Assembly (NCBI GenBank): GCA_021730205.1
Contig: CP072533.1
Location: 248,001 to 312,000 of the forward strand
Source: Candidatus Ruthia sp. Cpac_8_S14
GTDB taxonomy: Bacteria; Pseudomonadota; Gammaproteobacteria; PS1; Pseudothioglobaceae
Length of the DNA stretch: 64,000 nt
Reading direction: 5' to 3'
Under the pieces are notes generated by a model that ran no database searches, was not told where the DNA came from, and was given only the letters and a program-made list of their open reading frames with translations. Shown here one piece after another: positions 35,384 to 45,253 of the stretch (the first letter of the stretch is position 1; every line of letters starts with the position of its first letter). A program made the translations under genes and the position numbers.

Positions 35384-37759
35384 ATGAAAAACTTAATCAT
35401 AGTTGGGTCGGGAATGAGTGCCATGAAGGTGGTTGATGAGGTGTTAAAAATTGACCCACTGATGTATCAAATTACCATTATTGGTGAGGAAAAAGTATTA
35501 CCATATAACAGAATTATGCTCTCATCTGTTTTGGCAGGAGAGAAAGATTTTGAAGATATAAAGACGCATGATGAGTCTTATTTCTCTCAAAATAACATCA
35601 CCTTTAAGCCAGGTTGCTTGGTGTCATCTATTGATAGATTAAATAAAAGTATTTTATTAACCAATGAGAGAACGTCATATTCAGTAGCATACGATCGATT
35701 GGTGATTTGCACAGGATCAAGGCCTTTTATTTTGCCATTGCCAGGTAAAACGTTAGAAGGCGTGGTATCGTTTAGAGATATTTATGATGTTGAGTATATG
35801 CAATCAAAAGTTGGTCAAGCTAAAAAAGTAGCAGTAATTGGCACGGGTTTATTAGGGCTTGAAGCTGCTAATGGGCTCAATGAGTTAAAGTTTGATGTCA
35901 CTGTGATTGGTAACATGGATTCTATTATGAATATTCAACTAGATGCTTCATCTGGTGGTTTGTTGCAAAAAGTATTAGAACAGAAAAATATTAAATTCAA
36001 GCTAGGTGCGATAACCAATAAAATTATTGGAATAAATACAGTTAAAGCCTTAGAATTCGAGGATGGAACGGCAATGGATGTTGATATGGTTGTTATGTCG
36101 GTAGGCATCATTCCTGAAGATTCTTTAGCCAAAGCTGCAGGGTTACAGACAGACAGAGGTATTATTGTGGGTGATACAATGATGACTTCCGACCCCGCTA
36201 TTTATTCAGTGGGTGAGTGTATTAAGCACCGAGGTATGTCGTATGGTTTGGTAGCACCACTGTTTGAACAAGCGCGTGTGTGTGCTGAGCAGGTGTGTGA
36301 GGTGTCTCATCATATATACACAGGCTCAGATATTTCTACCAAGCTAAAAATTTCAGGTGTGGATGTTTTCTCAGCAGGGGAGTTTGATAATCCTGAAGAT
36401 GAGGTCATGTGTTCAAAGGACCATGCACTTAATACTCGTAAAAGATTGTCTATTAGAGATAACAAATTGGTTGGTGCAGTTTTATTTGGCGATTCAACAG
36501 ATGGGTTGTTTTATTTTGACTTAATCAAAAAAGCAACAGACATTAGTAGCATTCGAAAAACTTTACTATTTGGTGATATCAATATTGACGACTCAAGCAC
36601 AGGTGCCAAAGGTGTTGAGGAAATGGCCGAGGATGAACAAGTATGTGGTTGCATGGGTGTTACTAAAGGCGACATTGTAAGTGCAGTGATAGGTGGTTGT
36701 GATACTTTCGAGGTATTACAAGAAGAAACAGATTGTGCGACAGGTTGTGGTGGTTGTACTTCAGTAGCTAAACAAGTATTTAGCTTTATTACTGGTTCTG
36801 AAATATTAAGTAAAGACGCCTTGTGTGGTTGTACAAAACACTCAACAGAAGAAGTACGTCAATATATTAGAGTTTTAGATAAAGTTGTTAGTGTTAATGA
36901 CGTTCGAAGTGCACTTGATTTTGACAACACTTGCGAGGCTTGTGGTGCTGCCATTAATTATTATTTATCTTCACAGTTTAATGAAGCGTATGTCCATAAT
37001 GATGATGAACGACCGCATAATGAAAAAATGCATGCCAATAAGCAGAGAGATGGTACTTATTCTATTGTGCCACAAATACAAGGTGGATTGACAACACCTA
37101 AAGAACTTAAGGCCTTGGCTGATATTGCTGTTAAATATGATGTTCCCACGATTAAAGTAACTGGTGGACAGCGCATTGATTTATTAGGTATTCCCAAGGA
37201 AAATTTAAACGATATGTGGGATGAAATGACCGAGGCAGGCATGGAAGCTGGTTATGCTTATGGCAAGGCCACTAGAACGTGTAAATCTTGTGTTGGCATA
37301 GATCATTGTATGATGGGTACGCAAAATTCTATGGGGCTTTCTATTAAAATGGAAAACGCTGTTTGGTCACACTTTATGCCACACAAATTTAAAATGGGGG
37401 TGAGCGGTTGTCCCCGTAATTGTGCCGAAGTTACGATTAAAGATTTTGGTGTGATTTGTACTGAAAAAGGTTATGAAATTCATATGGCAGGCGCTTGCGG
37501 GATTCGAACTAAGACCTGTTTGAAAGATAGATTTTTTGAAACTGAAGAAGAAGTGATTGAATATCTTAAGGCTTTTGTGCAATTATATCGTATTGAAGCT
37601 AATTATCTTGAACGTGTGATGCATTTTGAAGAGCGTGTGGGTCTAGATTATATTCAATCCAAATTAGAGACACCTTCAATGATCAAACATTACGCAGATT
37701 TGCTACCAAAAACTATTAAAAACCCATGGGAAACAACAGACCACAGGCGTTCAGCATAA
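35384..37759 (+). CDS. nirB: Assimilatory nitrite reductase large subunit (NirB type)
   Basis: NAD(P)H-dependent siroheme enzyme reducing nitrite to ammonium in the cytoplasm. The 791-residue protein has an FAD/NAD oxidoreductase region (IIVGSGMSAMKVVDE at the N-terminus, VAVIGTGLLGLEAANGL near 148). Two BFD-type 2Fe-2S cysteine clusters follow (VCGCMGVTKGDIV with CATGCGGC near 420-460, and LCGCTKHSTEEVRQY near 479). Then come the half-domains with siroheme/4Fe-4S cysteines (TCKSCVGIDHC near 631, VSGCPRNCAEVTIKDFG near 672). It is slightly shorter than E. coli NirB (847). No nirD small subunit follows. It is the first gene after a regulated leader. Confidence 0.93.
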   Translation: MKNLIIVGSGMSAMKVVDEVLKIDPLMYQITIIGEEKVLPYNRIMLSSVLAGEKDFEDIKTHDESYFSQNNITFKPGCLVSSIDRLNKSILLTNERTSYSVAYDRLVICTGSRPFILPLPGKTLEGVVSFRDIYDVEYMQSKVGQAKKVAVIGTGLLGLEAANGLNELKFDVTVIGNMDSIMNIQLDASSGGLLQKVLEQKNIKFKLGAITNKIIGINTVKALEFEDGTAMDVDMVVMSVGIIPEDSLAKAAGLQTDRGIIVGDTMMTSDPAIYSVGECIKHRGMSYGLVAPLFEQARVCAEQVCEVSHHIYTGSDISTKLKISGVDVFSAGEFDNPEDEVMCSKDHALNTRKRLSIRDNKLVGAVLFGDSTDGLFYFDLIKKATDISSIRKTLLFGDINIDDSSTGAKGVEEMAEDEQVCGCMGVTKGDIVSAVIGGCDTFEVLQEETDCATGCGGCTSVAKQVFSFITGSEILSKDALCGCTKHSTEEVRQYIRVLDKVVSVNDVRSALDFDNTCEACGAAINYYLSSQFNEAYVHNDDERPHNEKMHANKQRDGTYSIVPQIQGGLTTPKELKALADIAVKYDVPTIKVTGGQRIDLLGIPKENLNDMWDEMTEAGMEAGYAYGKATRTCKSCVGIDHCMMGTQNSMGLSIKMENAVWSHFMPHKFKMGVSGCPRNCAEVTIKDFGVICTEKGYEIHMAGACGIRTKTCLKDRFFETEEEVIEYLKAFVQLYRIEANYLERVMHFEERVGLDYIQSKLETPSMIKHYADLLPKTIKNPWETTDHRRSA

Positions 37760-37771
37760 TATAAGGAGTTA

Positions 37772-39241
37772 ATGATGGAAGATAAATTCAATCTATTCTC
37801 ATTTAAGGGTAAGTATCGCATTTTACATTTAACTTGGTTTGCTTTTTTTATGACCTTTGTTGTATGGCTTAGCCTCGGGCCAATGATGCCATTTATACAA
37901 CAAGCCTTATCATTGAGCGATCAACAGGCAAAAGTACTGTTGATCCTTAATGTTACAATGACTATTCCAGCAAGAATTGTGGTTGGTATGCTGGTTGATA
38001 AATTCGGGCCTAAAATTATGTTCTCCTCTATTTTAGTTTTAGGTGGGCTTGTTTCAATTACATTTAGTTGGATGCAGTCTTATGAACAACTTGCTCTGCT
38101 TAGATTCTTGTCAGGTTTTATTGGCGCTGGATTTGTGGTCGGTATTCGTATGATTTCTGAGTGGTTTCCAGCAAAACAAACGGGTACTACACAAGGTATT
38201 TATGGCGGTTGGGGTAATTTTGGTTCGGCGGGTGCAGCCCTGTCATTACCTTTTATCGCAAGTAGTTTTGGCGAAATTGATGGTTGGCGTTATGCGATTA
38301 CCATTGCTAGTGTGTTGGCAATAGGTTATGGAATTTTTTATTACTTTAATGTTACCAATACGCCCAAAGGATCAACTTATTTTAAGCCTAAAAAAATGGG
38401 CGCAATGGAAGTGAGTAGCTATTCGGATTTGGTGTTATATATTTTAATGAACATACCCTTATACCTTGCTTTGTCGCTACTCACTTGGAAATTATCGCCT
38501 AAAAAAATAAATATGATTTCATCAAGTGTGGAATTTAGCGTGTATATTGTTTTAGTATTGATGTTTGTTTTTCAAATGTTTAAAACTTGGAGTGTTAATG
38601 TACAGCATTTAAAGAATTCTGTGCCTAAGCAACATCAATATAAATTTAAACAGGTGGCGATTTTGGATTGGGCTTATTTGGTTACTTTCGGTACTGAATT
38701 GGCTGTGGTTTCAGTTCTAGCCATGTTTTACGTTGATTGGTTTGAGTTGCCTAAAATTACAGCGGCCTTGTTGGCAGGTGTGTATCCATTTATTAATTTA
38801 TTTGCCAGACCGGGTGGTGGTTATTTGAGCGATAAATACGGCCGAAAGATAACATTAGTTGTCCTTTTCTCTGGCATTACTTTAAGTTTTTTAGCATTAG
38901 GTAACGTGGATCAAAGCTGGTCTATCTATTTAGTGGTAGTGTTGACAATTGTTGGTGGTATTTTTTCCAAAGCAGGCTCAGGTGCAATATTTGCCATGGT
39001 ACCACTGATTCAAAGAAGGCTAACAGGTCAGATTGCAGGCATGGCAGGTGCATTTGGCAATGTGGGTGCAGTGTTATTTCTAACTGTAAATTCTTTGGTA
39101 GATTATGATAAGTTTTTTATACTAATTGGAATGGTTAGTGCGGTAGTATTAGCACTGATTGTTCTTTTTTTAGAAGAGCCGAAAGGACATATGACTGAGA
39201 TTTTAGACGATGGCACGGTTGAAATAATCAAGCTAAATTAG
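37772..39241 (+). CDS. Nitrate/nitrite transporter of the NNP family
   Basis: Major-facilitator protein that imports nitrate for assimilation. The 489-residue protein has about twelve membrane helices, with ARIVVGMLVDKFGPKIMF (helix 2-3 loop) and the nitrate signature regions GGWGNFGSAGAALSLPF and AGMAGAFGNVGAVLFLTV, two G-rich stretches with the N-F-G/N-V-G pattern of NarK/NasA transporters. It follows nirB by 12 bases and precedes the kinase gene by two. A central insertion with extra helices (about 220-285) separates the two halves. It is the intact counterpart of the narK relic at 27905. Confidence 0.92.
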   Translation: MMEDKFNLFSFKGKYRILHLTWFAFFMTFVVWLSLGPMMPFIQQALSLSDQQAKVLLILNVTMTIPARIVVGMLVDKFGPKIMFSSILVLGGLVSITFSWMQSYEQLALLRFLSGFIGAGFVVGIRMISEWFPAKQTGTTQGIYGGWGNFGSAGAALSLPFIASSFGEIDGWRYAITIASVLAIGYGIFYYFNVTNTPKGSTYFKPKKMGAMEVSSYSDLVLYILMNIPLYLALSLLTWKLSPKKINMISSSVEFSVYIVLVLMFVFQMFKTWSVNVQHLKNSVPKQHQYKFKQVAILDWAYLVTFGTELAVVSVLAMFYVDWFELPKITAALLAGVYPFINLFARPGGGYLSDKYGRKITLVVLFSGITLSFLALGNVDQSWSIYLVVVLTIVGGIFSKAGSGAIFAMVPLIQRRLTGQIAGMAGAFGNVGAVLFLTVNSLVDYDKFFILIGMVSAVVLALIVLFLEEPKGHMTEILDDGTVEIIKLN

Positions 39242-39243
39242 TT

Positions 39244-40944
39244 ATGGAACAATTAAAAGTTATTGTTAATTCACATTGCATGAGAGGTGTTAAAGAGGAA
39301 AATCAAGATGCCTGTGCCTATTATGTGCCCAATCCTCAAGTACTAGAATACAAAGGGATTGTAGGCGTTATTGCCGATGGTGTGAGTGCTTGCGAGCGAG
39401 CCAAAGAAGCAAGTAGCTGTTGTGTTAAGGGGTTTTTAAGTGATTATTATTCAACCCCTGAATCTTGGAGTGTTGAACATTCAGCTGGTCAAGTTATTTC
39501 AGCACTTAATAATTGGCTATATTCTCAATCAATGCGTTTTGGTGAAATTTCATCCATGTTATCTACACTTAGTGTAGTTATTATTAAATCAAATATAGCA
39601 CATATTTTTCATGTAGGAGATTCACGAATCTATCGTTATAGAAAAGGAGTGTTAACACAACTGACTAAAGACCATATTTTAAGCCTTAACAAGGAAAGAA
39701 CCTATCTATCAAGGGCGATGGGTTTTGATTTAAGCATTAATGTTGACTATCAAACTTTTGGTCTTGAACTGCGTGATCAATTTTTAATGACAACTGATGG
39801 TGTGCATGATTATTTGCAACATGCACTGCTAGCAACATTAATGAACAAAGCCTCGTCTGCTGATAAGATTGTTGAGCGAGCAATTAAGCAAGACTCTCAA
39901 GATAATGCCTCGGCTATGATCATAACGATTGAGCAATTGCCAGAAAAAAATCTAAGTGAAGTATTTGATGAATTAACCCAAAAACCTGTACCACCTGAGT
40001 TAACCAAGGGAATGAAAATCAATGGCTTTGAGATAGAATCTTTAATTATTTCAAGTGCAAAAATGCAACTTTATCTAGCTAAAGACATTAGTACTGAGCA
40101 GTTAGTTGCCCTTAAAACCCCTTCTGTTAATTTTGAAGATGATCTAGAATACTTACAACATTTTATGTATGAAAAGTGGGTAGGACAACGAGTACACAGC
40201 TCGAATGTCGTTAAAATTTATAACAGTCATAAAAAGGCTAACTTTTTGGCTTATGCCATGGTGTATGTTAAAGGACAAACTTTGCGAGCATGGATGGATG
40301 AAAATAAGCATTCTGATATTGAAATGGTGGTTAGTTTTGTGAAGCAAATTATTCAAGGGCTTCGAGCATTTCACCGTCAAGAAATGTTGCATTGTGATTT
40401 AAAGCCAGAAAATATTATGATTGATGAAATTGGTCAAATTAAGATTATTGATTTTGGCTCAGCCAGAATTGCAGGTGTGTCAGAATTGGTTAGCCCTATT
40501 AATTTCATAGGTAATCAGGGCACGCAAGGTTATACTGCACCAGAGGTAATTCTAAATGAAAGTGTTTCACAAGCCTCTGATCAATTTAGTTTAGGTGTAA
40601 TTGTGTATGAGATGTTTTCATCTCATCTGCCTTATCAAAATAAATTAGATAAGAGTCTGAATATTAAGAAATTATCTAAATTAATTTATGAGCCAGTGTT
40701 GACATACAACTCAAGTTTACCTGTGTGGATTGATGGTGCTATACGCAAGGCGTGCTGCCTAGATTATACGCAAAGGTATGAGGCTTTATCAGAATTTTTA
40801 TATGACTTGGAACATCCAAATTCAGTATTTTTATTACCTCAAAAGAACAAACAATCAAAATCAAAGTTAACGAAATACCGACTATTAAATACACTGTTGC
40901 TTGCATTAAATTTTATTTTGTTGTTAATATTGGCTTTTAAATAA
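39244..40944 (+). CDS. Fused PP2C phosphatase and Ser/Thr protein kinase
   Basis: The N-terminal PP2C phosphatase (about residues 1-240) has metal-site motifs VIADGVSACERAKEAS, FHVGDSRIYRYRKG, TDGVHDYLQ and QDNASAMIITI. The C-terminal kinase (about 255-535) has VALKTPS (lysine), MLHCDLKPENIMID (catalytic loop, with HCD instead of HRD), IKIIDFGSARIAG (DFG) and GYTAPEVI. A glycine-rich loop is not obvious. A last helix (LLNTLLLALNFILLLILAF) anchors it to the inner membrane. It lies two bases after the nitrate transporter and nine before the nitrate reductase, which suggests control of one of these by phosphorylation. Target unknown. Confidence 0.9.
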   Translation: MEQLKVIVNSHCMRGVKEENQDACAYYVPNPQVLEYKGIVGVIADGVSACERAKEASSCCVKGFLSDYYSTPESWSVEHSAGQVISALNNWLYSQSMRFGEISSMLSTLSVVIIKSNIAHIFHVGDSRIYRYRKGVLTQLTKDHILSLNKERTYLSRAMGFDLSINVDYQTFGLELRDQFLMTTDGVHDYLQHALLATLMNKASSADKIVERAIKQDSQDNASAMIITIEQLPEKNLSEVFDELTQKPVPPELTKGMKINGFEIESLIISSAKMQLYLAKDISTEQLVALKTPSVNFEDDLEYLQHFMYEKWVGQRVHSSNVVKIYNSHKKANFLAYAMVYVKGQTLRAWMDENKHSDIEMVVSFVKQIIQGLRAFHRQEMLHCDLKPENIMIDEIGQIKIIDFGSARIAGVSELVSPINFIGNQGTQGYTAPEVILNESVSQASDQFSLGVIVYEMFSSHLPYQNKLDKSLNIKKLSKLIYEPVLTYNSSLPVWIDGAIRKACCLDYTQRYEALSEFLYDLEHPNSVFLLPQKNKQSKSKLTKYRLLNTLLLALNFILLLILAFK

Positions 40945-40953
40945 AAGAAAAAA

Positions 40954-42411
40954 ATGATGAATCTTAAGACAACTTGCCCCTACTGCGGTGTGGGATGCGG
41001 CATTGAAATTACCCGAACGGGGTCTGTATTAAAATTAACAGGAGATAAAGACTCTCCTGTTAATCAAGGCATGCTTTGTATTAAAGGGCAGACTTTATTA
41101 GAAACAGTAGGCACAGATAATGTGAGATTAATTAATCCATCATTAGGTAGTTGGGACAAGGCCATTAAAGCCGTGGCCAAAGCGTTTAGATCAACACCAA
41201 AACATCAAATAGCTTTGTACTTGTCCGGGCAAATGTTAATGGAAGATTTTTATGTTGCTAAACAATTTTCAGAAGCTTACGGCATTGACAATATTGAAAG
41301 TAATTCAAGGTTGTGCATGTACTCTACTGTTGAGGCCAATAAAAGAGCCTATGGTGCTGATATTGTACCTGTGTCATTTGATGATATTTATCAAGCACAA
41401 ACTATTTTTATTATTGGCAGTAATACTGCGGATTGTCACCCTATTGTGTTTAACCATATTAAAAAATCCAAGGCTTTTGTGGTTTGTGTTGATGTCTATG
41501 AAAGTACCACAGCCAAAAAATCTGATTTATTTATTCAAGTTGAGCCTGGCAAGGACATGGGTATTATTAATAATCTGCCACACCAGTCTTGGTTTAAAGA
41601 CAAAAAAGTACTCAGTGTTTACTCACAAGGATTAACCCAATCAACCGATGCAACTGATAAGGTCAATGCCTTGATTAATGCACATATTATCACTGGAAAT
41701 ATCAATAAACCTGGTTGTGGCGTATTGTCTTTAACAGGACAATGTAACGCCATGGGCGGTCGTGAAATTGGCATACGAACCAATGATTTAACTGCCACTG
41801 AATTTTTCTCCAACAATCAAATTAAAACCTTATGGGTAATGGCAACAAATCCTGCACATAGTATGATTAACTATCGACAATTTGAGACATTAATTGTGTC
41901 TGATTTTACAAGAACCCTAACTACTGATGATGCAGACATCGTTTTGCCAGCATGCAGTTGGTCAGAAAAAATAGGGCACATAAGAAACTCAGAACGTAGA
42001 TATTTAAAGCAAAATGCCTTCTTACCGCCCGCTGGCGACTCAAAACCTGATTGGGACATTATTTGCTTACTTGCTAAAGAATTAGAACTTGATGGATTTG
42101 ATTATCAATCAGCAGATGATATTTGGCAACAAATGGATATTGATGAATCTTGGCAGCCTAGAATTCAAGTTAAAGAAGAGTTGGTAGATATTAAAGTTAC
42201 TCACCGTGCCGATAATGATTCAGTTAACAATGTTAGACTTTTGACACAGTGGCACTCAATGTCACGGACAGGAAAAAGCAAAACACTTAATAAAATGACA
42301 AAAGTTTCTAATGAAGTTATTTCTATGCATCATGTAAGCAATTCTGAATTATTTAAAAACAAAACCGTTGAACTGGATAAATATTCTAAACAACCTTGTT
42401 TTAAAGGTTAA
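40954..42411 (+). CDS. Molybdopterin nitrate reductase, assimilatory type, shortened
   Basis: Mo-bisMGD enzyme of the NarB/NasA type reducing nitrate to nitrite for NirB. The N-terminal 4Fe-4S site CPYCGVGCG with MLCIKG is intact. Other blocks are [60 protein letters not shown] and [20 protein letters not shown]. The length is only 485 residues against roughly 700-900 in the family. The segment after [10 protein letters not shown] is compressed, consistent with a deletion of some 60 residues or more, and the C-terminal cofactor-binding domain is short ([13 protein letters not shown]). The frame is open, so activity remains possible but is uncertain. It overlaps convergent pdxB by four bases. 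Confidence 0.85.
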   Translation: MMNLKTTCPYCGVGCGIEITRTGSVLKLTGDKDSPVNQGMLCIKGQTLLETVGTDNVRLINPSLGSWDKAIKAVAKAFRSTPKHQIALYLSGQMLMEDFYVAKQFSEAYGIDNIESNSRLCMYSTVEANKRAYGADIVPVSFDDIYQAQTIFIIGSNTADCHPIVFNHIKKSKAFVVCVDVYESTTAKKSDLFIQVEPGKDMGIINNLPHQSWFKDKKVLSVYSQGLTQSTDATDKVNALINAHIITGNINKPGCGVLSLTGQCNAMGGREIGIRTNDLTATEFFSNNQIKTLWVMATNPAHSMINYRQFETLIVSDFTRTLTTDDADIVLPACSWSEKIGHIRNSERRYLKQNAFLPPAGDSKPDWDIICLLAKELELDGFDYQSADDIWQQMDIDESWQPRIQVKEELVDIKVTHRADNDSVNNVRLLTQWHSMSRTGKSKTLNKMTKVSNEVISMHHVSNSELFKNKTVELDKYSKQPCFKG

Positions 42412-43445
42412 GCAATCGGAAGGGTAGTTTTGCTTTTAAAATGGCGCCATTCATAACGGATGGGGTAGTTTCTACGATAGTCTTCAAAGTTGTTGATATT
42501 TTTAATGGCGTTTGCATCTTGTTGAAAATCATAAATTTCATTTAAAATGTCTTTTAGATTATCTCTATTTATGGATAATTCACCAGGATTAATTAAATCT
42601 CTGATATTTTTATCTTGTTTCTTGCCTAAGAAAGCACATAATGCTTTATATACTATAAAACTACCCATAAATTTTGCATCAACTGAGTGTCCGGCGATGT
42701 GTGGCGTAGCTAAATAGGCAGTATTTTGTAAACTTGGGTTGATATTAGGCTCGTCTTCCCAACAGTCAATAATATTAGCAAGTGTTTTATGCTTTTGCCA
42801 TATTACTTCTTTTATCACACCACCACGTGCTGCATTAAAAAGAATGGTTTTGTTTGTGATGTGATGAAAATTATTTTCATTAAGTAGTTGATAGGATGGA
42901 TGCTTACCATCAACGGTCAATGGTGTATGGAAAGTGACAATATCAGCGCTTAATGCTGTATTTAAATCAACAAAGTTGTCTAGATTTTCATGCATTTGGC
43001 GTGGTGGATCATTCAGCAAGGTTTTAATGCCCATCAATTTGGATTTTTCTGCCAATCTTGTACCCACATTACCGACACCAATAATACCCAAAGTTTTCTT
43101 TTGATAGTTAAAATTCAACTCATCTGCTAAATTAACAATAGTGCTTATCACAAACTCAGCTACTGCCATTGAGTTGCAACCTTGGGCTGAGAAAAATTGA
43201 GCACCCCTGGCCTTTAAATAGTCTTGATCAACATGATCCAGCCCAGCAACTGTTGAACCGACAAACTTCACCTGACTACCGCTCAATAACGCCTGATTAA
43301 CTTGGGTACGCGAACGTACAATTAATACATCTGCATCTTTAACCGAGCTGGCGTTAATATTTCTACCAGCAATGGCAGTAATTTCACCAAAACAGTCAAA
43401 AATTTCCTTATAGGCATAACAAGCGTCGTCAATAACTAATTTCAT
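42408..43445 (-). CDS. pdxB: Erythronate-4-phosphate dehydrogenase PdxB
   Basis: NAD-dependent 2-hydroxyacid dehydrogenase in the DXP-independent branch of pyridoxal phosphate synthesis. ATG 43445 ([19 protein letters not shown]) aligns with MKILVDENMPYARDLF of E. coli and shares a base with the ung stop (TAATG). A start nine bases earlier is possible. Motifs are [27 protein letters not shown] (Rossmann loop), [19 protein letters not shown] and ATPHIAGHS (catalytic histidine). The roughly 345 residues are slightly fewer than in E. coli (378). Confidence 0.92.
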   Translation of the reverse strand: MKLVIDDACYAYKEIFDCFGEITAIAGRNINASSVKDADVLIVRSRTQVNQALLSGSQVKFVGSTVAGLDHVDQDYLKARGAQFFSAQGCNSMAVAEFVISTIVNLADELNFNYQKKTLGIIGVGNVGTRLAEKSKLMGIKTLLNDPPRQMHENLDNFVDLNTALSADIVTFHTPLTVDGKHPSYQLLNENNFHHITNKTILFNAARGGVIKEVIWQKHKTLANIIDCWEDEPNINPSLQNTAYLATPHIAGHSVDAKFMGSFIVYKALCAFLGKKQDKNIRDLINPGELSINRDNLKDILNEIYDFQQDANAIKNINNFEDYRRNYPIRYEWRHFKSKTTLPIA

Positions 43446-44104
43446 TATGACCAATTAATTACTTGTTGATTGCGTATTTTAAGATAATCATTGGCTTTTG
43501 AAAAATGCCGACACCCTAAAAAACCACGATGTGCTGATAAAGGAGAGGGATGCGTAGTAGTAAGAATTAAGTGTTTATCTTTATCAACAAGTACCGCTTT
43601 CTTTTGTGCATAAGCACCCCAAAGCATGAACACTAAATGTTGCCTTTCTTCGCTTAAAGTTTTAATAATACCATCAGTAAATACCTCCCAACCTTGATTA
43701 GCATGGGAAGTTGCTTGATGAGCTTCGACAGTTAAAACACTATTAAGTAGTAAAACACCTTGTGTTGCCCAGTGTGTTAAATCACCACTTCGATTGGGCT
43801 CAATATTTAAATCATGATACAATTCTTTAAAGATATTGCCAAGCGATGGTGGTTTTTTTATGCCTTGGAGGACTGAAAAACTCAAACCATGAGCTTGCCC
43901 TAATCCATGATAAGGGTCTTGTCCAAGAATAATAACCTTAACTTTATCAAACGCAGTTAACTCAAACGCTTTAAACCAGTTTTTAGAATGGGGGAAAATA
44001 ACTATTTTGGCTTGTTTTTGTTGTTGTAAAAATTGTTTTAGATCAATCATTGAATGTGTTTCAAGCAATGTTTTGATGCTTGAATGCCAGTTTTGTATGT
44101 TCAT
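43445..44104 (-). CDS. ung: Uracil-DNA glycosylase
   Basis: Excises uracil from DNA in base-excision repair. The water-activating motif [20 protein letters not shown], the uracil-binding [15 protein letters not shown] and the DNA-intercalating [18 protein letters not shown] (catalytic histidine) are all present. The chosen start at 44104 forms an ATGA overlap with the upstream gene and gives 219 residues (N-terminus [14 protein letters not shown]); a start at 44119 would add five residues. It is followed by pdxB with a one-base overlap. Confidence 0.95.
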   Translation of the reverse strand: MNIQNWHSSIKTLLETHSMIDLKQFLQQQKQAKIVIFPHSKNWFKAFELTAFDKVKVIILGQDPYHGLGQAHGLSFSVLQGIKKPPSLGNIFKELYHDLNIEPNRSGDLTHWATQGVLLLNSVLTVEAHQATSHANQGWEVFTDGIIKTLSEERQHLVFMLWGAYAQKKAVLVDKDKHLILTTTHPSPLSAHRGFLGCRHFSKANDYLKIRNQQVINWS

Positions 44105-44583
44105 AAACTTATCCACCATAATCTTAAGCGATAACCCAGTGTACTCACATAACCCACCTCGCTAAATTTAATTTGATTATCTTTTGAGATGAAAAAACTT
44201 GTTGGCGTAGCTTTAACGCCAAGTAGCCTTGCTAAAGAGCCAGAATTATCATTAATGATATTGTCTGTTTTCATATCATGCTTTTGTGCGTATGCTTGCA
44301 AATCAGCATCAGAGCCAGATTGCATGGCAATATTAAGCACTCTATAATCACGACTTATACTCTGAATATTGTCATTTTCGAGTTGGCAAATGCCACACCA
44401 AGTCGCCCAAAAATGTATTAAAATTGGCTCACTTGAGTATGATGAAACAATCGCTCCGCTTAAAGTCTTGCTATTAAAGCTTGGTACAATACCACTACTC
44501 AAGTTGTGTTGCTGATAAGCACGAAAACTAAAAATAGCAATAATAATCAGCAACCATTGTAAAATTATTTTTCTTTTTTTCAT
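44101..44583 (-). CDS. Membrane-anchored thioredoxin-like protein (TlpA/ScsD type)
   Basis: A 160-residue periplasmic thiol-disulfide protein with an N-terminal membrane anchor (ILQWLLIIIAIFSF, residues 7-20). The thioredoxin active site is IHFWATWCGICQLENDNI (CGIC near residue 74), and the cis-proline loop is KATPTSFFI. Lengths and motifs resemble TlpA/ScsD-type reductases. The partner is not known from context; the gene precedes ung with a four-base overlap and is divergent from tpm. It may act with the cytochrome c maturation genes at the end of the window, though CcmG there already fills that role. Confidence 0.83.
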   Translation of the reverse strand: MKKRKIILQWLLIIIAIFSFRAYQQHNLSSGIVPSFNSKTLSGAIVSSYSSEPILIHFWATWCGICQLENDNIQSISRDYRVLNIAMQSGSDADLQAYAQKHDMKTDNIINDNSGSLARLLGVKATPTSFFISKDNQIKFSEVGYVSTLGYRLRLWWISL

Positions 44584-44598
44584 GAATTACTATTATAT

Positions 44599-45246
44599 AT
44601 GACTGATTGGATAACGCGCTGGCAAGAAGGGAAAATAGGTTGGCATAAAAATCAACCTAACTCAAGACTAATTGAATTTATTGATTGTTTAAAACCAAGT
44701 ACTAATGCTTGTGTATTTGTGCCATTATGTGGAAAAAGCGTTGATATGTTGTATGTTTTAGAAAAAGGTTTTAAGGTAGTGGGTGTTGAGCTAAGTGAGC
44801 TTGCTACTCAGCAGTTTTTTGTAGAAAATGAGTTGCGTTTTTCAACTAAGAAAAGTGGCAAATTTGTGATTTATTCTTCAAAAAATATTGATATTTACTG
44901 TGGTGATTATTTTGATCTTGATACCAGTATTTTGAATCATATTAGTGCTGTGTATGATAGAGCGTCTTTAATCGCACTACCTTTGGCTTTAAGAGCGAAA
45001 TATGCATCTCACTTATACGCTATAATACCTGCTGATTGCAGGATGCTATTATTAACCTTAAATTATCCTCAATCACAAATAAGTGGACCGCCTTATGCGG
45101 TTAATAAGGCGGAGGTAGTTTTACTTTTTAAAGGGTTTGAATGTCGGCAGTTACAATGTTCTGATGACATTAAAAATGAGCCCAAGTTTCAACGTGTAAA
45201 TGTTGATTTTATTGAAGAAGCAACGTATTGTTTGCGTAAAAGATAA
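44599..45246 (+). CDS. tpm: Thiopurine S-methyltransferase family protein
   Basis: SAM-dependent methyltransferase of the TPMT family, in bacteria associated with methylation of selenium, tellurium or thiol compounds. The 215-residue protein has the N-terminal WITRWQEGKIGWHKNQPNSR, the family's W-x-x-R-W..G...WH pattern, VFVPLCGKSVDMLYVLEKGF (SAM-binding), VVGVELSE and VYDRASLIALPLALR. It is divergent from the thioredoxin-like gene and close to the start of the cold-shock protein gene, whose ATG at 45254 lies seven bases after its stop. Confidence 0.9.
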   Translation: MTDWITRWQEGKIGWHKNQPNSRLIEFIDCLKPSTNACVFVPLCGKSVDMLYVLEKGFKVVGVELSELATQQFFVENELRFSTKKSGKFVIYSSKNIDIYCGDYFDLDTSILNHISAVYDRASLIALPLALRAKYASHLYAIIPADCRMLLLTLNYPQSQISGPPYAVNKAEVVLLFKGFECRQLQCSDDIKNEPKFQRVNVDFIEEATYCLRKR

Positions 45247-45253
45247 GAGAGAA

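Noticed and set aside
37495..37515. A tRNA T-loop-like GGGATTCGAACT stretch
   Set aside because: It lies inside the intact nirB coding frame, and no acceptor or anticodon arms fit around it on either strand.
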